This document shows positions 51,010 through 64,000 of a stretch of DNA of 64,000 bases, piece by piece. Origin of the DNA: Setaria digitata (taxonomy: Eukaryota > Nematoda > Chromadorea > Rhabditida > Setariidae); NCBI GenBank assembly GCA_003640385.1, contig RCAB01000010.1:372001-436000 (forward strand). Reading direction: 5' to 3'. Numbering within the stretch: position 1 is the stretch's first letter; each line of letters starts with the position of its first letter. A program made the position numbers and the translations under genes. The notes under the pieces are model-generated. The model was not told the origin of the DNA. It searched no databases and saw nothing but the letters and a program-made list of their open reading frames with translations.

Positions 51010-53707
51010 ATGAGGCGGGTATTGCTAATACTACTTGTCTTCTTTTTGCTGTCGCAGGCAACTTTTTTTGTCTTGAAAGGTTTCCTGACAGGTGTACCTT
51101 ATGTGATCATGACCCGTTTAAACATGATTGCTCTGCAGCAGTTTGTCATGATTTATGGATCAGTTTTTATTTGGTGGAATTTATCTCCAGTCATTGATGG
51201 GTTTGTTTGTTAACGTAATTCTGTTATCTTTCCGTGAAGCTTAACGCCTCAGTGCCTCTAGTACATTTTATGGTTATATCGCATCAATATTTCTTATAAA
51301 TGCGAAAAAAAATTTCCTGTCAGTTTTGACTCTTTTTCAAGACAGAGTTTTCAGTATTTTGGGTACCTTATCAGTGCAGCTATCTTGTAGATATTGGCAG
51401 GCAGTCTTTATTCAAAGTGTTCTGAAGGTAAGATTTTTCAAATATAAATGCTCCTAATGTTAATGAATACTGGAGTATCGCCTATTGTTCGGAAGTCTTC
51501 TTTGTTTCAAGATAGACAGGCTAGTCAGAATTATATGAAATCATTTGAAACTGAACATGGTTGCTCAGGTGAAGTATAACATCATCTAACGTTCATTGAG
51601 TATTGCCACTAAAATGGAGAACACACTAAAAACAGGGCTGAAAACATGTAGTAAGACTTTTTAGTTGATTTTTTTGGCCAAATTTCTGCAGACAAGAACT
51701 TCAGGCTCTTATAGTTCTTCTATTATTTCTTACGCATATCTGTTCTGTGTTTTACTATCTGTGGATTAGTGAAGAACCGAATGTTTTTGCAATGATTGCT
51801 CTGACGTCAGTTGCATTATATATTCATATCACATTTTTCTTACTGCTTTTCTTGTTGTTCCATTGGGTATTTCGCCTTATACTTCTTATCGATTCGGAAC
51901 ATTTCAGGATTCTGAGGTTTCCGCTTCATGTTTATCGATTCATTACTTTTAACATCATATGCTATAACTCGAAATATTTATTGTGACGTAATATAAAATA
52001 CTTGGATTTGTTCCCTCTGTAGTGACTGTCAGCTAACTTTCACTAGTTATTGCCCTATGTTGTCACTGTGAAAATTAAGTCTTGTTATGACGGACTTTTA
52101 CTGCACAAACTTTAAATACCAAGTTTAATTCGTTTTGTTTTTCAAAAAAAACTGACCTGTCCTAGTTAATAACGACACTTGTAAATTTCAGATTGTTGGT
52201 TGAAAATCAGCTCCCAAATCGTCTGTTTGCCGTTGCATTGTCATTCATTTTTGTTTTAGCCGGCTTTTGGGTTGCTTTACTACCACCTGTTGTCCGTCAT
52301 GTTACAGTCGAAATCGAGAACTTACCAGAGGTTCAGAAGGGCTTTACAATAGCTCTTTTATCAGACCTCCATATTGGGCCAACCGTTGGTTATTCGAAAA
52401 TCCAGAAAATGGTGAATACTATAAATCCTTTTAAACCGGGTATGTTACTCATTGTTCAATATCGAGATTCCAACTTGCATAATTCAGTGTGCTCTCCGAA
52501 TGTCTTTTTAGATATGATAGCCATATCTGGCGACCTTGTTGACGGTTTTGTACATAATCTAGAAAAGGCTGCATCTCCTTTACGCAATTTAACTTCAAAA
52601 CATGGCATATATTTTGTTACAGGTAAAGAATATAAAGGTTTGAGATTTACGAAACAACACTTTCTTACTGTTTGCACTCCGTTTTTATTGCTTTATTTTT
52701 CTTAATAGTATGTTAAGAAAGAAACTATTCATTTTGTTGTTGTATTATTTGAAGGCAGGGGAGTGAGTGCCAGTTATAGGCAATCATGAATATCTTTATG
52801 GAAATGTTGATGAGTGGTTCGTATTTTTAAAGAAAATCGAAATCATACCTCTTCATAACGAGAATAAAAAAGTTTTGATCGGAAGTTCTAGGATATGTTT
52901 AGCTGGAGCCGACGATTTGTTTGCAGAACAGTCGAGGTTATTGCAGTCTTATATATATTTATATATTATTATTATTTTTTAATTTTTCATTATTTTACTC
53001 TTATTATTATTTTCTATTTTTCACTCTTATTATTTTTTTCACTCTTATTCATTTATTACCGATTATCAAGAAAATATGGACGAGAAGTTATTTTGGGTAG
53101 TTTAATTTCCATTTGCAAAAAATCTGAGCTATCATATGTGCAGTTCTCTCTGTGACATATATGAAGATAGAAAAAGCCTCGAAGTAAGAGCACGTCGGAA
53201 TATTTCGTTACTGCTGGGCATTAGAAAGACATGTCTTGTTTACAGGTTCTTTACTTATTTTTTTATAGACTTCCTGGCCACCTAATGGATTATAAAAAAG
53301 CGTTACGAGGTTGCAGCAAAAATGACACAACGATTATGCTTATTCATCAGCCCAATGCTGTTAGCATAATATTAAATGACATTGAAACTGCTGAAAATAT
53401 TGATCTTATTCTTTCAGGTTAGTAGTGGGCAGTGTTAGTTTTGTAAGGTTGAATAGCGATTACTTGAACAAATAACATTTCAGATGCTATATTTTACCAC
53501 TTTCTAGTGTACGTTTCAGGCCATACACATGCTGGACAAATGTATGTGTTCGTACCACTGGTGTATTTATGGAATGCTTACTTTCGTGGTCTTTATTATG
53601 ATAAGGTTACACAAACATATGTTTATGTTTCAGCGGGTGTCAATTATTTTGGCCCACCAGTTAAAGTTTTTGGTGGAAATGAAATAATTATCATTAAATT
53701 AATGTAA
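51010..53707 (+). CDS. TMPPE: Transmembrane metallophosphoesterase, TMPPE-like
   Basis: Exons 51010-51200, 51692-51916, 52192-52439, 52512-52622, 52780-52936, 53269-53417 and 53520-53707 (TAA); all phases close to 422 residues, close to human TMPPE. Residues 1-160 hold about five hydrophobic membrane segments, including the ISEEPNVF loop typical of the family. The catalytic half carries all calcineurin-type metal motifs: LLSDLHIGPTVG (D-x-H), SGDLVDG (GD), GNHEYLYGN (GNHE), LIHQPNA (H) and SGHTHAGQMY (GHTH). The substrate is unknown for the family. The in-frame region before ATG 51010 is open for 12 codons with no other ATG. The gene runs head-to-head with AMSH, separated by under 0.5 kb if the AMSH first exon is right. 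Confidence 0.95.
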
Positions 53708-56700
53708 TGATAGTTTTCTAAATCTCATATTTCTTTTTATAAGTTTCTTGAGAAGTAATATTATTTATGGAAGTATCAAGACCTTGTGGATTTGATTCGG
53801 TTTTTCTAGTACTTTTTTGGAGTTCTTTTTATATTTTAGTCAGAAATCTATTACAACATATAACAAATGGAAAAGGATTCGTGATAACTCATTTAACGTT
53901 GTAAATGCATGTAAAAGCTTATGATTTCTCTTCGCCTTAATTTAACATATACTTCTGCATTTAGTTAGAAGTTTTATCATAAGATTTTATTGAAGTTTTG
54001 GGTTTTCTCTGCATGCTATCCTTTTTGAGTATGCATATAAAAACGGTTTTAATCATGCGGGATTTAAACAGAAATTGTTGATGACCTTGGCCTTCTGCTG
54101 TTCATCTGTCATTTGGGTTAATGGATTTTTTTATTAAACTTTATTTTTAAAATTACGCCTGCTAAGCTAAGTACGTGTTCCATTGAGTTGTACTTGACAC
54201 GGTTTTGTAACTTTAAAATAATTATGCATATTCGTGCAAAAGAAATATAAAAGCTAATGGACGCAGTTCAATTCGAGTCTTTTGTTGAAATGAATAATAC
54301 GTTGTATTTGAGACGTATGAGTTTTTTTCCTGGAGGGTTCAGCAGAATCAGTCTTGAGCTTTGTGCCGGGGTCAAACTTTAATTCAGCGTTGGGTTCGTT
54401 TCACTATGCCAGTTCTCCTTATCAAAAAATGGCCCACTTAAAGTATACATTCATTATCCATGCTTCATTATTTTAAGCAAGCAAGTTGTCGTACTGATTG
54501 ACAATTTGAGAATAGGTTGAAGATGTTTCGTCCCACAATTCCTCTAATCATTCGTTTTACCGAATGTAACTGGGTTATTGCGTACTCCAGCTGTCCTGAG
54601 GAGAACTTCAGATGGAACCGCTACTAGATAGTTCGATTAGTCTTTCGTCCCTGTACCAAAGTTAGGACCTCCACTGGCTTCAACTTGCTCAGGTGTAGTT
54701 CACAGTCTTTCGGGTGATGTTGGTATATAAATTTATTACTATAGAATACAGTTAAGAATACAACTCATGAGTGCTAGCAAATTTTATGACGCTAATTTTT
54801 CGATTTTGGGGAGACTATCAATGCTTAAAACCTAAAATTTGCTCTCTATCATTGGTTCGTAACTATATTTCAGCGAAGGGTTCATGAGTTTTGAAGTAGA
54901 GTGCTCTAATTTAAATGAGTTCATTTATAAAAATGATGAAGAATAAGACGGCTGTGAAAGAACTATTTGCTTTAATTGTTACTCATTTTACTGATCGTCC
55001 AATTTTTACAAGCCTTTTATATGCATATGAATATATAAAGCGGAAAAAGGAAAAAATTATTACAATATATTTCATAACATATCGAAAATGCCAATACTTC
55101 CCTACAGCCAACCACATGTTTTCAGGTGAATTAGTATCAATTTAGTGCAGCAGTAGAAATTGTACGGTAAACCCTCATCTGTCACATTTACGTCTTAACG
55201 TCCGTCACAAGCATTTCTGTTGGGAAGGACTGCAGGGCTGTTAAGGTATATTACTACTCCCTTATTTGTTTTGTCTAACAGACCATATTCCCATTAATTT
55301 TCAATAATTTATTGGTGAGTCTTGTCAGCAAAGGAACCCCTTCAGTAATGTTTTCCCTCTAAATGGGGAAAAATAATGTGAAAAGATAAGTTTTTTCCAA
55401 AATTTTGGTAATTACAAGGGGAGTGTTCAACTCTTGAAGAGCTAAAGATCTTCCATAGATTTCAGATGTTTAAAATGTTTACTCCACGTTTGAATTTCGT
55501 TAGCATCTTCATTTCTCCATGATAGAATTTTCTCTGTGTTCTCGTGGAGATGCTAATGTACCGCACAAGCATGTACAAGTTGTAAATAGATACAAAACTT
55601 GCAAAGGACAAAACAGCTTGCACCATTTCCTCAAAAGCATTTTAAGCAGTATATACAGTATGTTTGACAATGTACAAACGGGGTTAACCAAAAGCAAAAA
55701 CTAACAAGTTTTTTAATCACATAGAATTTTAACTTATTATATGCATTATCTTCGAACTTCCGTTTCTCCCTTCCAGCATTATGCTTGACATTGTGTATTA
55801 ATCTCTTTGATACCATGTATTGTCACATTCACTGAATTACGATTAAGATTCCAGCTCTGAATGGTAGAAATCAACGAGTGTTTTTCACATTAATTTACTA
55901 CTTACGTAATGTTCGTTGTTTTCCAAAAAGTAATATTTCAGAGTTATATTGTTTTCTTCACCATGTTTTTCTTGAAGTAATGCTTTGGTATTCACTCACT
56001 GCAAAAGATTTTTGCTGTAAAGGAAATTATTCGAAACCAAGAAACTCAGACAAATGGGATTTCTCAGCTGGAAATCGAATATTTTACCATCAGTTAGCTC
56101 ATTACAACAAACAATTTTTCACCTTAAATGATATAGTGAATTGGTGTCATCGAAAATTTTACCATCAATAAGTTCATTACAGAGGGACTGCAATAAGTCT
56201 TACCAATTTTGATTTTTCTAGAATAATTTCATCGGAAAAATTCTTAATTTTTTTTTTTTTTTAAGTGTGGAATAACAATAAAAGCGAAGTAGAAATTTAG
56301 TTTTGAGTTTTTTTTAAAACTTTTTAACTACTTTTCAGCAACTTTCATGCTCCAGCAATGTGCTGATGCTCCTGTCTCGCTTATTATCATTTTCCTCGAA
56401 AACGTATAATAAAATATACGTGAAGTTATTGAAATGATGTCTTGTGACTTGAACGCTTTTTTTAACGATGACTTGAATATTTTCTTATGTGAAGATCTCT
56501 CAAAATTCGTGCACTGTAGGGGTAGTGGAGATTTCTGTAGAAACTTCTTTCGAGACGAACTTTTTATACTTTTTTATATATCTTTTCAGATAAGATTTAA
56601 ATTTGAAAATAAACACAAGTAATATTTTGTGAAAGAAATGAACAACAACAGTACCGTTTTGATAGACTTTTAGGTAAATAAGTACAATATGTACTTTCAA

Positions 56701-58367
56701 TCCTCAGTGTAAAAAATTCAAAGCCTTTAATCAATCGAATAGAGTGCATTGAAGATTTCATCAGTGTGCTTAAATTTTAACTGCTTGAAAACTTTGAATT
56801 TTACCAGAGCAGAGGATAAATTTGGAATGCTACGTATGAACATCATTTAAAAAGGTGACTTTTGTTGCTTTATTTTATCGCATAATTTCTAGTTATCGCG
56901 GGGAATTGTTGCTGCTCAACAAAAACGGTTTTCTAGCATTTCTTTTAAAAAACAACTATTAGTTTGGCAGTTAAAAATTCTTCACAATCACCAACAAATA
57001 GCGCTCACTACATTTTCTTGTGGTCTAATTGCCTACTTTCAATGCATTTCTTTTTTCTTTTTGTATTGTAATGATAAATTGATCGTCTTATCGTGATGTG
57101 AGAATTAAAAAACCGGTTCTGTTAATTTATTTAACCGTAAGAAATTTTCATTGTTGATTATCAAGGGTAGAAGTCGCTAGGATCCTTCTTATCACATTAC
57201 TTATTTCTCATTCTGTACCCTACGGTTGTTGATTTAGAAACAAACATAAATTGCTACTGTATAAAAACAAAATTCCAATCAGTGTGGAAGAAAAAAAAGG
57301 ATGAATTTTTTCTTTTTAAGTGAAAAGAATGTATAATAGGTGACTACGGTGTTGCTTCATTCAGTTCATGACAAACGAATGCAAATTAAAAATTAGTCAT
57401 TTGATCCGCTTGCAAGTCATGCTTGTGTCCAGTGGCTGTTTTGCTTTTTGGAGAATGTTGAGATATTTCGAGAGGAGGTTAATCTTTTCCCTGTATATTT
57501 CCCTTGCACATATTCATGGTATAAATCCTGTGTGGTCTTCTTGTTATTTCTGAAGTGTTTTTCTTTTGCAAACACAATTATATATTTATATATATATATA
57601 TATATCCTTCCATAATAGTAATGAAGAAGCATTGAAAGATGTGGAAATAGACATTCCAGAATGAACAACAAAATGTAGTTAAGAGCCTCACTCATGGCCA
57701 CATCCTTGCAGTACTGAAAGTCAAATTTCAGCGGAAACAGTACTGCAGTTTTATGCGGCCCATGGAAGCATCAATAGCCATCAGTACAAATTATTATTCA
57801 TTTTCTTTTTTTTTCCAGCTACATCGGTCTCTTACCATTACCATTGCCTGTTAATTTGTGTAGTTTACCCACATAACCACTTAATTGTGTTTACTTATTT
57901 AGTTTTTATAAAATAAAAAACTGTTAACCCATCTGTGTTCACTCAAACCCCGTGAGCAGCGAGGAGTGACTGTTAATCTTGCATCTTGGATATCAGTCAA
58001 GAATAGTAGGTGTTTAGACTTGAAATAAAGAAAATCTTTTATTTGCACCATCCGTTTTCCTTCAAATTAAAATTTTGCAGAATACCGCTTCCTAAAATTG
58101 CAAATATGAGTTTGGATATTAGTTTATTGAAATCTAGTCAAGTATATCCTTAAAATATGAAATGCACCTTGAGAAGTGTTAAGTTACACCACTCAAAATT
58201 GAAGTCATTGTGTTTTGGAACATACAGTTTTACAGTGTTTGATTTGCACATTTACACCTAACAGTAAGGCATTGGAAATCAGACAGCACAGCAACCTATT
58301 AAATACTTCCAAACTTCCTATTAGGTGAATTTCCATCCTTTTAGATTCTTCACTGACCGAAGGAGAA
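53708..58367. other. Long intergenic stretch without supported genes
   Basis: AT-rich, 4.7 kb, between two plus-strand genes. Only short unconserved frames. It contains a small direct repeat at 56074-56108 and 56149-56181 and a TA-rich microsatellite at about 57576-57604. Confidence 0.6.
57576..57604. repeat. Short TA-rich microsatellite
   Basis: An imperfect then perfect run of TA units in the intergenic region upstream of the GST gene. Confidence 0.9.
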
Positions 58368-60193
58368 ATGACACTGTACAAGCTCTATTATTTTGATTTA
58401 ATGGGACGTGCAGAAATAATCCGCTTGATATTTGCACAAGCTGAGATTTCCTACGAAGATGTGCGAATCAAAAAGGAGGATTGGCAGAGTAAGTACAAAT
58501 CAAGTAAGTTAATGCATTTCTTTTCAGTTTTAAAAATTATTGCCATACCAACAAAAATTCGACAACCTTAATAAAACTGTGAATCAAGCCAATAAAATCT
58601 TGCTTTAATTTAGAAATGCCATTTGAACAAGTACCAGTGCTGGAAGTAGACGGTAAAATGTTATCGCAATCTACTGCAATCGCTCTATATTTGGCCAGAA
58701 AATTTGGTTAGCATCGTGTTGTTGATTAAACGAAAAGAGTCTTAGGACTTGGAATTTCTTATATTTTTCGTACTTTCTAGTGTAATGAAATTAATTGCGA
58801 TCCACTTTCACATTCTCTTTGAAGCACTATGACGATGAAACAAAAGCTTTTCGTCAAAAGAAAAGAGGACTTGGAAAGTACATTCTTAGTAGACTAAAAT
58901 AACAAAGTTGAAGGTCTTGCTGGTGAAAGCGAGTGGGAATCCGCTGAAGTGGAAGAACTGTTTGGAGTGGGAACAGACCTCACAACGCATTCATTGCCTT
59001 GGTTTAAATGTGAGGATTCTGCTAGAAAGGTTGCTTTCTGTTTTCTTGTGATCATTTGTACTTAGACTGATTTTAAATAAAGTAAACTTATCAGTAACAC
59101 TTTTTCCAGGTGATGGAAATATTCCAACAGTGTTGAATTTTTCGCGAAATATAAATTCTATTTCGCGATTCATAGTCTTTTCACCCAGATTTGTATAGTT
59201 ATCACTTTTAGGAATGAAAAAATTAATTCCCTTACAGGACCCCACGATAAATGTACATTCTTAAGCATTTAACAGCAAAATATAACTGATATCAACATAT
59301 TTGTTGTCAGATGATTGTGGAGTAGACAGTGGATTAGCGAAACGAAAACTGTTTCTGGAGCGTATATTTTCATTTCACAAATTAAAAAATATCTAGTAAG
59401 TACTTGGTAGTTAGATTTTTTTCGGATATTTTCAGAAGAAACTAATGGCTGAATTTGAAACAGAGCATCTAGTGCCAAAGTTCAAACGATTGGAGAACAT
59501 TTTAGCCAAGAGTGAGAGTGGCTATTTTGTTGGAAAAAAGGTTAACGAATAACATTTTATTTCTTCTTTCAGCATAGTAAATATTCTCAAATTCTCTATA
59601 AATTCATAAAATAATTGTATTTCATCAAGTTGTTCTTTTACACAATCGATGAAATATTTCGTTCAGACTGAAATTCGCGCAAATGATTATATTATTTGAA
59701 TGCTTTTCACTAACCTTTAGTTTTGCGGTACATTCAGTTTATCTGCTATCAGCTAAACCGCATTTTTCTATTATTGACATTTCCGATTAAATGAACTGAC
59801 AGAAATGTTAAACATAAATCAGTTTATGAAGGATCTGAGTCAGGTCCATAACGCTGATACAGCCTGTTTGCGTATGAAGCATGTTGCCACATTTCATATG
59901 AATAAGGATGATATTAAAGAGTTTAGAAAAAAAAAAAAAATTGTCCATACTTCCCTATTTAGAAATTGTGACATAATGAGCCACTTAACCTCCGTAAAAA
60001 AGTGCCTGATCATATCTTATATTTATAGCTGACAGCTGCAGATCTGAATATGTTATGCATGATTGGATTCTTCAGTTCTTTCTTTCCAAATTCAACTGCC
60101 GGACTAACACATTTCAATCATTTCAAGGATCGAATTATGAAATTGCCAAAAATCAAGAACTGGATTGAAACCAGACCAAAAACTGATTTCTGA
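58368..60193 (+). CDS. gst: Sigma-type glutathione S-transferase
   Basis: Exons 58368-58488, 58614-58706, 58914-59029, 59436-59540 and 60029-60193 (TGA) close in phase to 199 residues, near the usual ~205. The thioredoxin-like N-terminal domain has [20 protein letters not shown] with the early catalytic Tyr, and the glutathione-binding stretch [20 protein letters not shown] (cis-Pro and Gln-Ser). The helical C-terminal domain ends [20 protein letters not shown] and [16 protein letters not shown], the standard 'P.+..W...RP.T.F' tail. The enzyme conjugates glutathione to electrophiles; nematode sigma GSTs can also make prostaglandins. Exon 3 is odd: its acceptor (GTTGAAG) lacks pyrimidines and its sequence ([20 protein letters not shown]) departs from the family, though both flanking phases fit. 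Confidence 0.93.
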
Positions 60194-60325
60194 CGGTTCT
60201 ACTAGTTATTATAGTTTCCAGTTGTAAATGTAATAACCTTCTAACAAAGAATTATTACTTATTACAAAATGGAGAATAGTGTTTACCATATACGCCGATT
60301 TGATTAGGTTTTATTCAGCTACTTT

Positions 60326-60356
<31 letters not shown>

Positions 60357-60712
60357 GACCAGAAACAATTATTAGAACTGGCACATATATACAAGCCGTA
60401 AAGCACCGTCTAATTTTTGATTTTCTTTTCCATTAGTCTTTATTTTATTATAATTTCCACTAGAAAGAGGAAATTCTGAAAAAAAAGAGTAAAATCAATC
60501 AGTAGATGCACATATAGTTATTACATCATTTTAACAATAAATCATTCTTTTGTAACAAACGAACCGAAATGACCATTTCAAAGGAATCATTTCACATACT
60601 ATCTTGATTTTTATTCTCTTTTGAGAAACAGCAGAAAGAACGAATACAGAAATATAAAGACCAAAAAAAATAAAAGCTGATCTCAGCTGCTTATACAGAG
60701 AATTAAAATGAA

Positions 60713-62620
60713 TTAGTGTGGGATCTTTGGAATACCAAGCAAAAATTCTGCAATTCCTGTATAATACACCATTTGTGCTATACCGAACAACGGAGCCATC
60801 ACTAACATCCGACACATCGCACCTTTAAATAATGCTTGTGGACCTTCATATCGTAATATTTTCCTAAAAATTAAATTCATTGGGAAAATAAATCAAACAA
60901 CGCGACCAGAATCTGTTGTTGAGAGCAAAAACATACGTGAAGGCATCATAGATGTTTCGATATTCAGTTTCACCGTCACCGCGACTGATTAGTTGCATTC
61001 GCGTTTTAATTACTGAAATATTCATCAGTACTAATTAGCCCTAAACAAAAGAAAAAGTAAGCAATGGGTCACACAAAAAGTTGCCACGGTGAGCGTTGCA
61101 TTTCTGCAATGCCGCAAATGAACAGTCAAAATTCATGACATGAATCAGATTTCTTCAAAATTAAATAGGCCATTCATAATTCAGCACTTAAATTCGAAAG
61201 ACTTCAATTAGAGCACTCATCAAACTTACCATCTAATGGCGTTACAGTAAACGAACTAAATGCAGCTGCCGTCAAACCAGCACAGAATGAAGCGTAAAAT
61301 ACCGTCTCTCCATTTTTATCATTGGAACGGGGAGCCTGAAAATACTGATAAAGAATAGGAAAAACACAAATGATAGGATAAACCTAGAAAAAATTACCGT
61401 GACATACACGGATAATGCGCGGTTGTTAAAAATGAAAGTGGTACTAACCAAACTCTCCAGATATGCGAATAATGGAAAATATAAGACGGAGAATGAAACA
61501 TCACGAGCCACTGTTGGACCAATACCCTTATAAAGACCAAAAATACCCCGTTTTCTCAATAGATCCATTGTCAAACCAATTGCGGATAATTTCTTTGGTT
61601 TTATCTGCTCTTAAGCAATATTTTTTTTAATATTTTTAAAAATCGAAAACAATTATATAGTTCAAAATCAGTATCTTTCAAAACAGAGAACTGAGACATG
61701 AGAACCTTTTAAAATAACGGTTTAAAATAAACCTGTGGTTCTTCCTGCATCTTGCATTTGAATTTTAAGAAGTTCCATTGGTGTTGTAACGATGACCTGA
61801 CAAAATCCTGCTCCACCACCAGCTATTATTCCTCTTGTAAGGGGTAACTGTTCTCGGTCTGGTATAGCAAGGTGAAAACGAAAACAATCATTTGCAACTA
61901 ATTTTATGGCTTTTTCAGGTGTTATCAGTAACAGATTCACTCCAACTCCAGAATACATTCCTCGCGCTTTTGCAAAAATTGTTCGTCCTCCATAATTCCA
62001 ACTTTGTCTTGCACAATCAATTCTTCAAAAATATTCTGCTTCACAACAAAATGGGTAAAAGTTCCATAGTCTTAAACTTAGTAAAAACAGAACAGCATTT
62101 TTTGATTGATGACTACTTTAAATAGTAGTGAAACAAATCTTACAACAGTTTCAGTAAAAACACAAATATGAAAAATTAACTCACATCCCTCTATAGTAAA
62201 TTTTCCCATCCCTTGCAGCTCTCTGATTTTGCAGACGTGTTTTCACTAGATCAACTGGAAAAACGCATGCCACACCAACTATACCAGCGATTCCTCCATT
62301 TATAATTTTTGGCAGATACCTAATACATGTTAAACATCGTCATGTGATCTTTATATATTTCCTGAGGTTCTTTTACTCTAACGTTTTTTTAACTTTCTCC
62401 AACTCTTATAATCTTCTTTCCAGATCACATCTGTAAAACGGTTCGGAGTTTACTAATTGCCTCAACTGCAATTTAGTGTAGCATTTGCACAATATGAGAT
62501 GGAAATGAATAGTTCATCACCTACATTGCGTGTAAAAGCAGATTTCAAGCAGCCACAAGGAAGGGAAAAAAAAACTTACGCAAAATTACGTGAGGGATCC
62601 GATGCTCTTGCTTTATCCAT
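60713..62620 (-). CDS. SLC25A22: Mitochondrial glutamate-type carrier (SLC25A22/A18-like)
   Basis: Seven exons, 5' to 3': 62620-62580, 62319-62185, 62022-61733, 61609-61449, 61335-61230, 61012-60937, 60863-60713 (TAA). Phases close to 319 residues, the normal SLC25 size. The three repeats carry the carrier signatures [21 protein letters not shown] and TPLDVIKTRMQ; the second, with M-E in place of the usual D/E-x, is characteristic of glutamate carriers. [20 protein letters not shown] is also diagnostic for that subgroup. Six membrane helices span the inner mitochondrial membrane; the known vertebrate homologues import glutamate with protons. The first exon codes only 13 residues ([14 protein letters not shown] across the junction). 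The gene is tail-to-tail with the GST, 519 bases apart. Confidence 0.95.
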
Positions 62621-64000
62621 ATCTTCGAAGAGAATAAGTGGGAAAATAAGCAGCTGAACCTGTAAAATTATCTTGTCTATTTTTATCTACACCTTTTGTA
62701 AGGACCAATTCCTGTCTGTCGTCGTTTCACTTTCCATTTTCGTCTGTGAATAAATTCCTAACACTCTGATCGATTTTTAAAAACAACTTTCAGTGCTCAT
62801 GCTTTATTAAAATATTAAAAGATTATAGGTAAGAAGAAGGAGCAGGAGATAGTTAAAATGTGTAACAGAAAGATAAAAGGGGAATAAAATCCTGACGATT
62901 ATAGCACAGTCAGTAATTAAGGATCGAAATTTGGCGTGCATATTAAAAATTAGGGAGAAAAATACGCTCGAAAACATTTCATAAGATAAAACAATAATGG
63001 CTAGTAACTGAGAGTAAAAGAGTATTCTTCTCTTAATTCTTGGAATAACCCACAAAAGAAATATCAATGAATCATCAACCTGTATCATACAAGCCACTAA
63101 CTATAAACCTGACTTAACATAAAATGTACCAAAAGTGGAGAACCGCTTGTATAATAACTAAGAACAATGCACTGTTTATAGGCTAGTGTTTCTTATGCTT
63201 TGGCTTATTATGGCGCTTCTAATCCTTTTTTAAGTGTACATACTTATTCCAAACTACGGGAATGCCCATCCTGCTCAGAAGACATCTACAGCTGCACGAA
63301 GCAAATAAGTGCAAAACAAATGTGTTTTGGAAAATTTTGACAGTAAAGGAGATCCTCACTCAGTTTGTAAAGATGTAACCTTTCACAGAATGCAAGCCAC
63401 ATATTTTTAAAGAACAAAACGTGGACAAGATGTTCGTCACACAGAAGTACTTATATTATGAACATCATTCTGTATGGAGGACCAGAACCTTCCTTGAAGT
63501 ACGTGTCGATCATACCCTGTTTATTGTTCAGCGAGTTCAGTACGCTATTCAGCTAGCACATAAAGTCTTCGTATTCTGCCTAGTCCGACATCATAGGCAT
63601 CCTTTTTTATTCTTTATCCAAGTAAGCGAATTCTAAGTCATCGTTATAGCTGTCCTAATTTACTCATTTGTTAAATTCTAAAAACAAGTGCGTCAGGCTT
63701 TTAATTAGAACTGTTATCAACAGAAAAAAAAAAAAAAAAAAAACATCTCGTACAAACCGAGCAGCAATGAGACCACGAACTAAGAAAAACTCAAAATATA
63801 TTTTACAATCACTTATACAACATATTATTAATAAAGAAATAATACTATAAGTCCTTATAATCTACGAGGAAGACAGGCAGACATTTTGGATTTTCTTCTC
63901 CCTTATCCCGCAGAGATTTACATTTTTAAAAAAAATTACATTTAAAAAATAAATGTCACTATCAAAAACTATCGGGAAAATGAAAAACACAAATGTTAAA
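62621..64000. other. No supported feature; upstream of the mitochondrial carrier
   Basis: AT-rich end of the window. Open frames at 62807-63097 (minus) and 63421-63636 (plus) show no recognisable motif or splice context. It presumably contains the carrier promoter. Confidence 0.5.

Noticed and set aside
51355..51427. A 24-codon exon between the first two TMPPE exons
   Set aside because: It has good splice sites but ends in phase 0, which breaks the join to the next exon; skipping it gives an in-frame match to the family.
59805..60032. 75-codon plus frame inside the fourth GST intron
   Set aside because: No conserved content, ends in a lysine run from poly-A, and the GST exons on each side join in phase around it.

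Overview
This window is eukaryotic nuclear DNA, and I infer a nematode, probably a clade III (spirurid or filarial-like) worm. The sequence is strongly AT-rich. Every recognisable gene is cut by GT-AG introns of roughly 60 to 2,000 bases. The protein set is animal: an AP-2 transcription factor, an adiponectin-receptor-type membrane protein, a LIM-domain protein, an AMSH deubiquitinase, a TMPPE-like phosphoesterase, a sigma-type GST and a mitochondrial glutamate-type carrier. The species assignment is inference only. I built gene models by hand by joining exons at splice sites whose reading phases agree. Where all phases close, exon ends should be accurate to about a base.

Layout. 0.9-4.8 kb (minus): AP-2 factor. 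4.8-10.3 kb: no confident gene, but a GC-richer patch at 7.56-8.03 kb. 10.3-13.5 kb (plus): PAQR/adiponectin receptor in nine exons. 14.7-16.8 kb (plus): an unrecognised protein made of about three copies of a 65-75 residue beta-rich unit. 17.9-18.2 kb (plus): a small orphan ORF. 21.1-23.4 kb (minus): a seven-exon protein with a probable GNAT-type acetyltransferase fold. 23.5-28.8 kb: no gene seen, with a diverged direct repeat near 25 kb. 28.9-32.0 kb (plus): a small secreted cysteine-rich protein whose large intron holds a decayed copy of its own exon. 33.8-43.9 kb (minus): a complex LIM gene with a short LIM-ending form, a long form with a repeated charged motif and no LIM domain, and a further LIM exon downstream broken by a one-base frameshift. 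47.2-50.5 kb (minus): AMSH/STAMBP. 51.0-53.7 kb (plus): TMPPE-like phosphoesterase, head-to-head with AMSH. 53.7-58.4 kb: no gene seen. 58.4-60.2 kb (plus): GST. 60.7-62.6 kb (minus): mitochondrial carrier, tail-to-tail with the GST. 62.6-64.0 kb: nothing supported.

The genes look like an ordinary chromosomal neighbourhood and not a pathway cluster. Their jobs are unrelated: transcription, lipid and membrane homeostasis, cytoskeleton, endosomal sorting, detoxification and mitochondrial transport. I saw no rRNA, tRNA, CRISPR, transposase or viral genes. The least explained items are the three-repeat protein, the LIM gene architecture and the secreted protein with its decayed exon copy.
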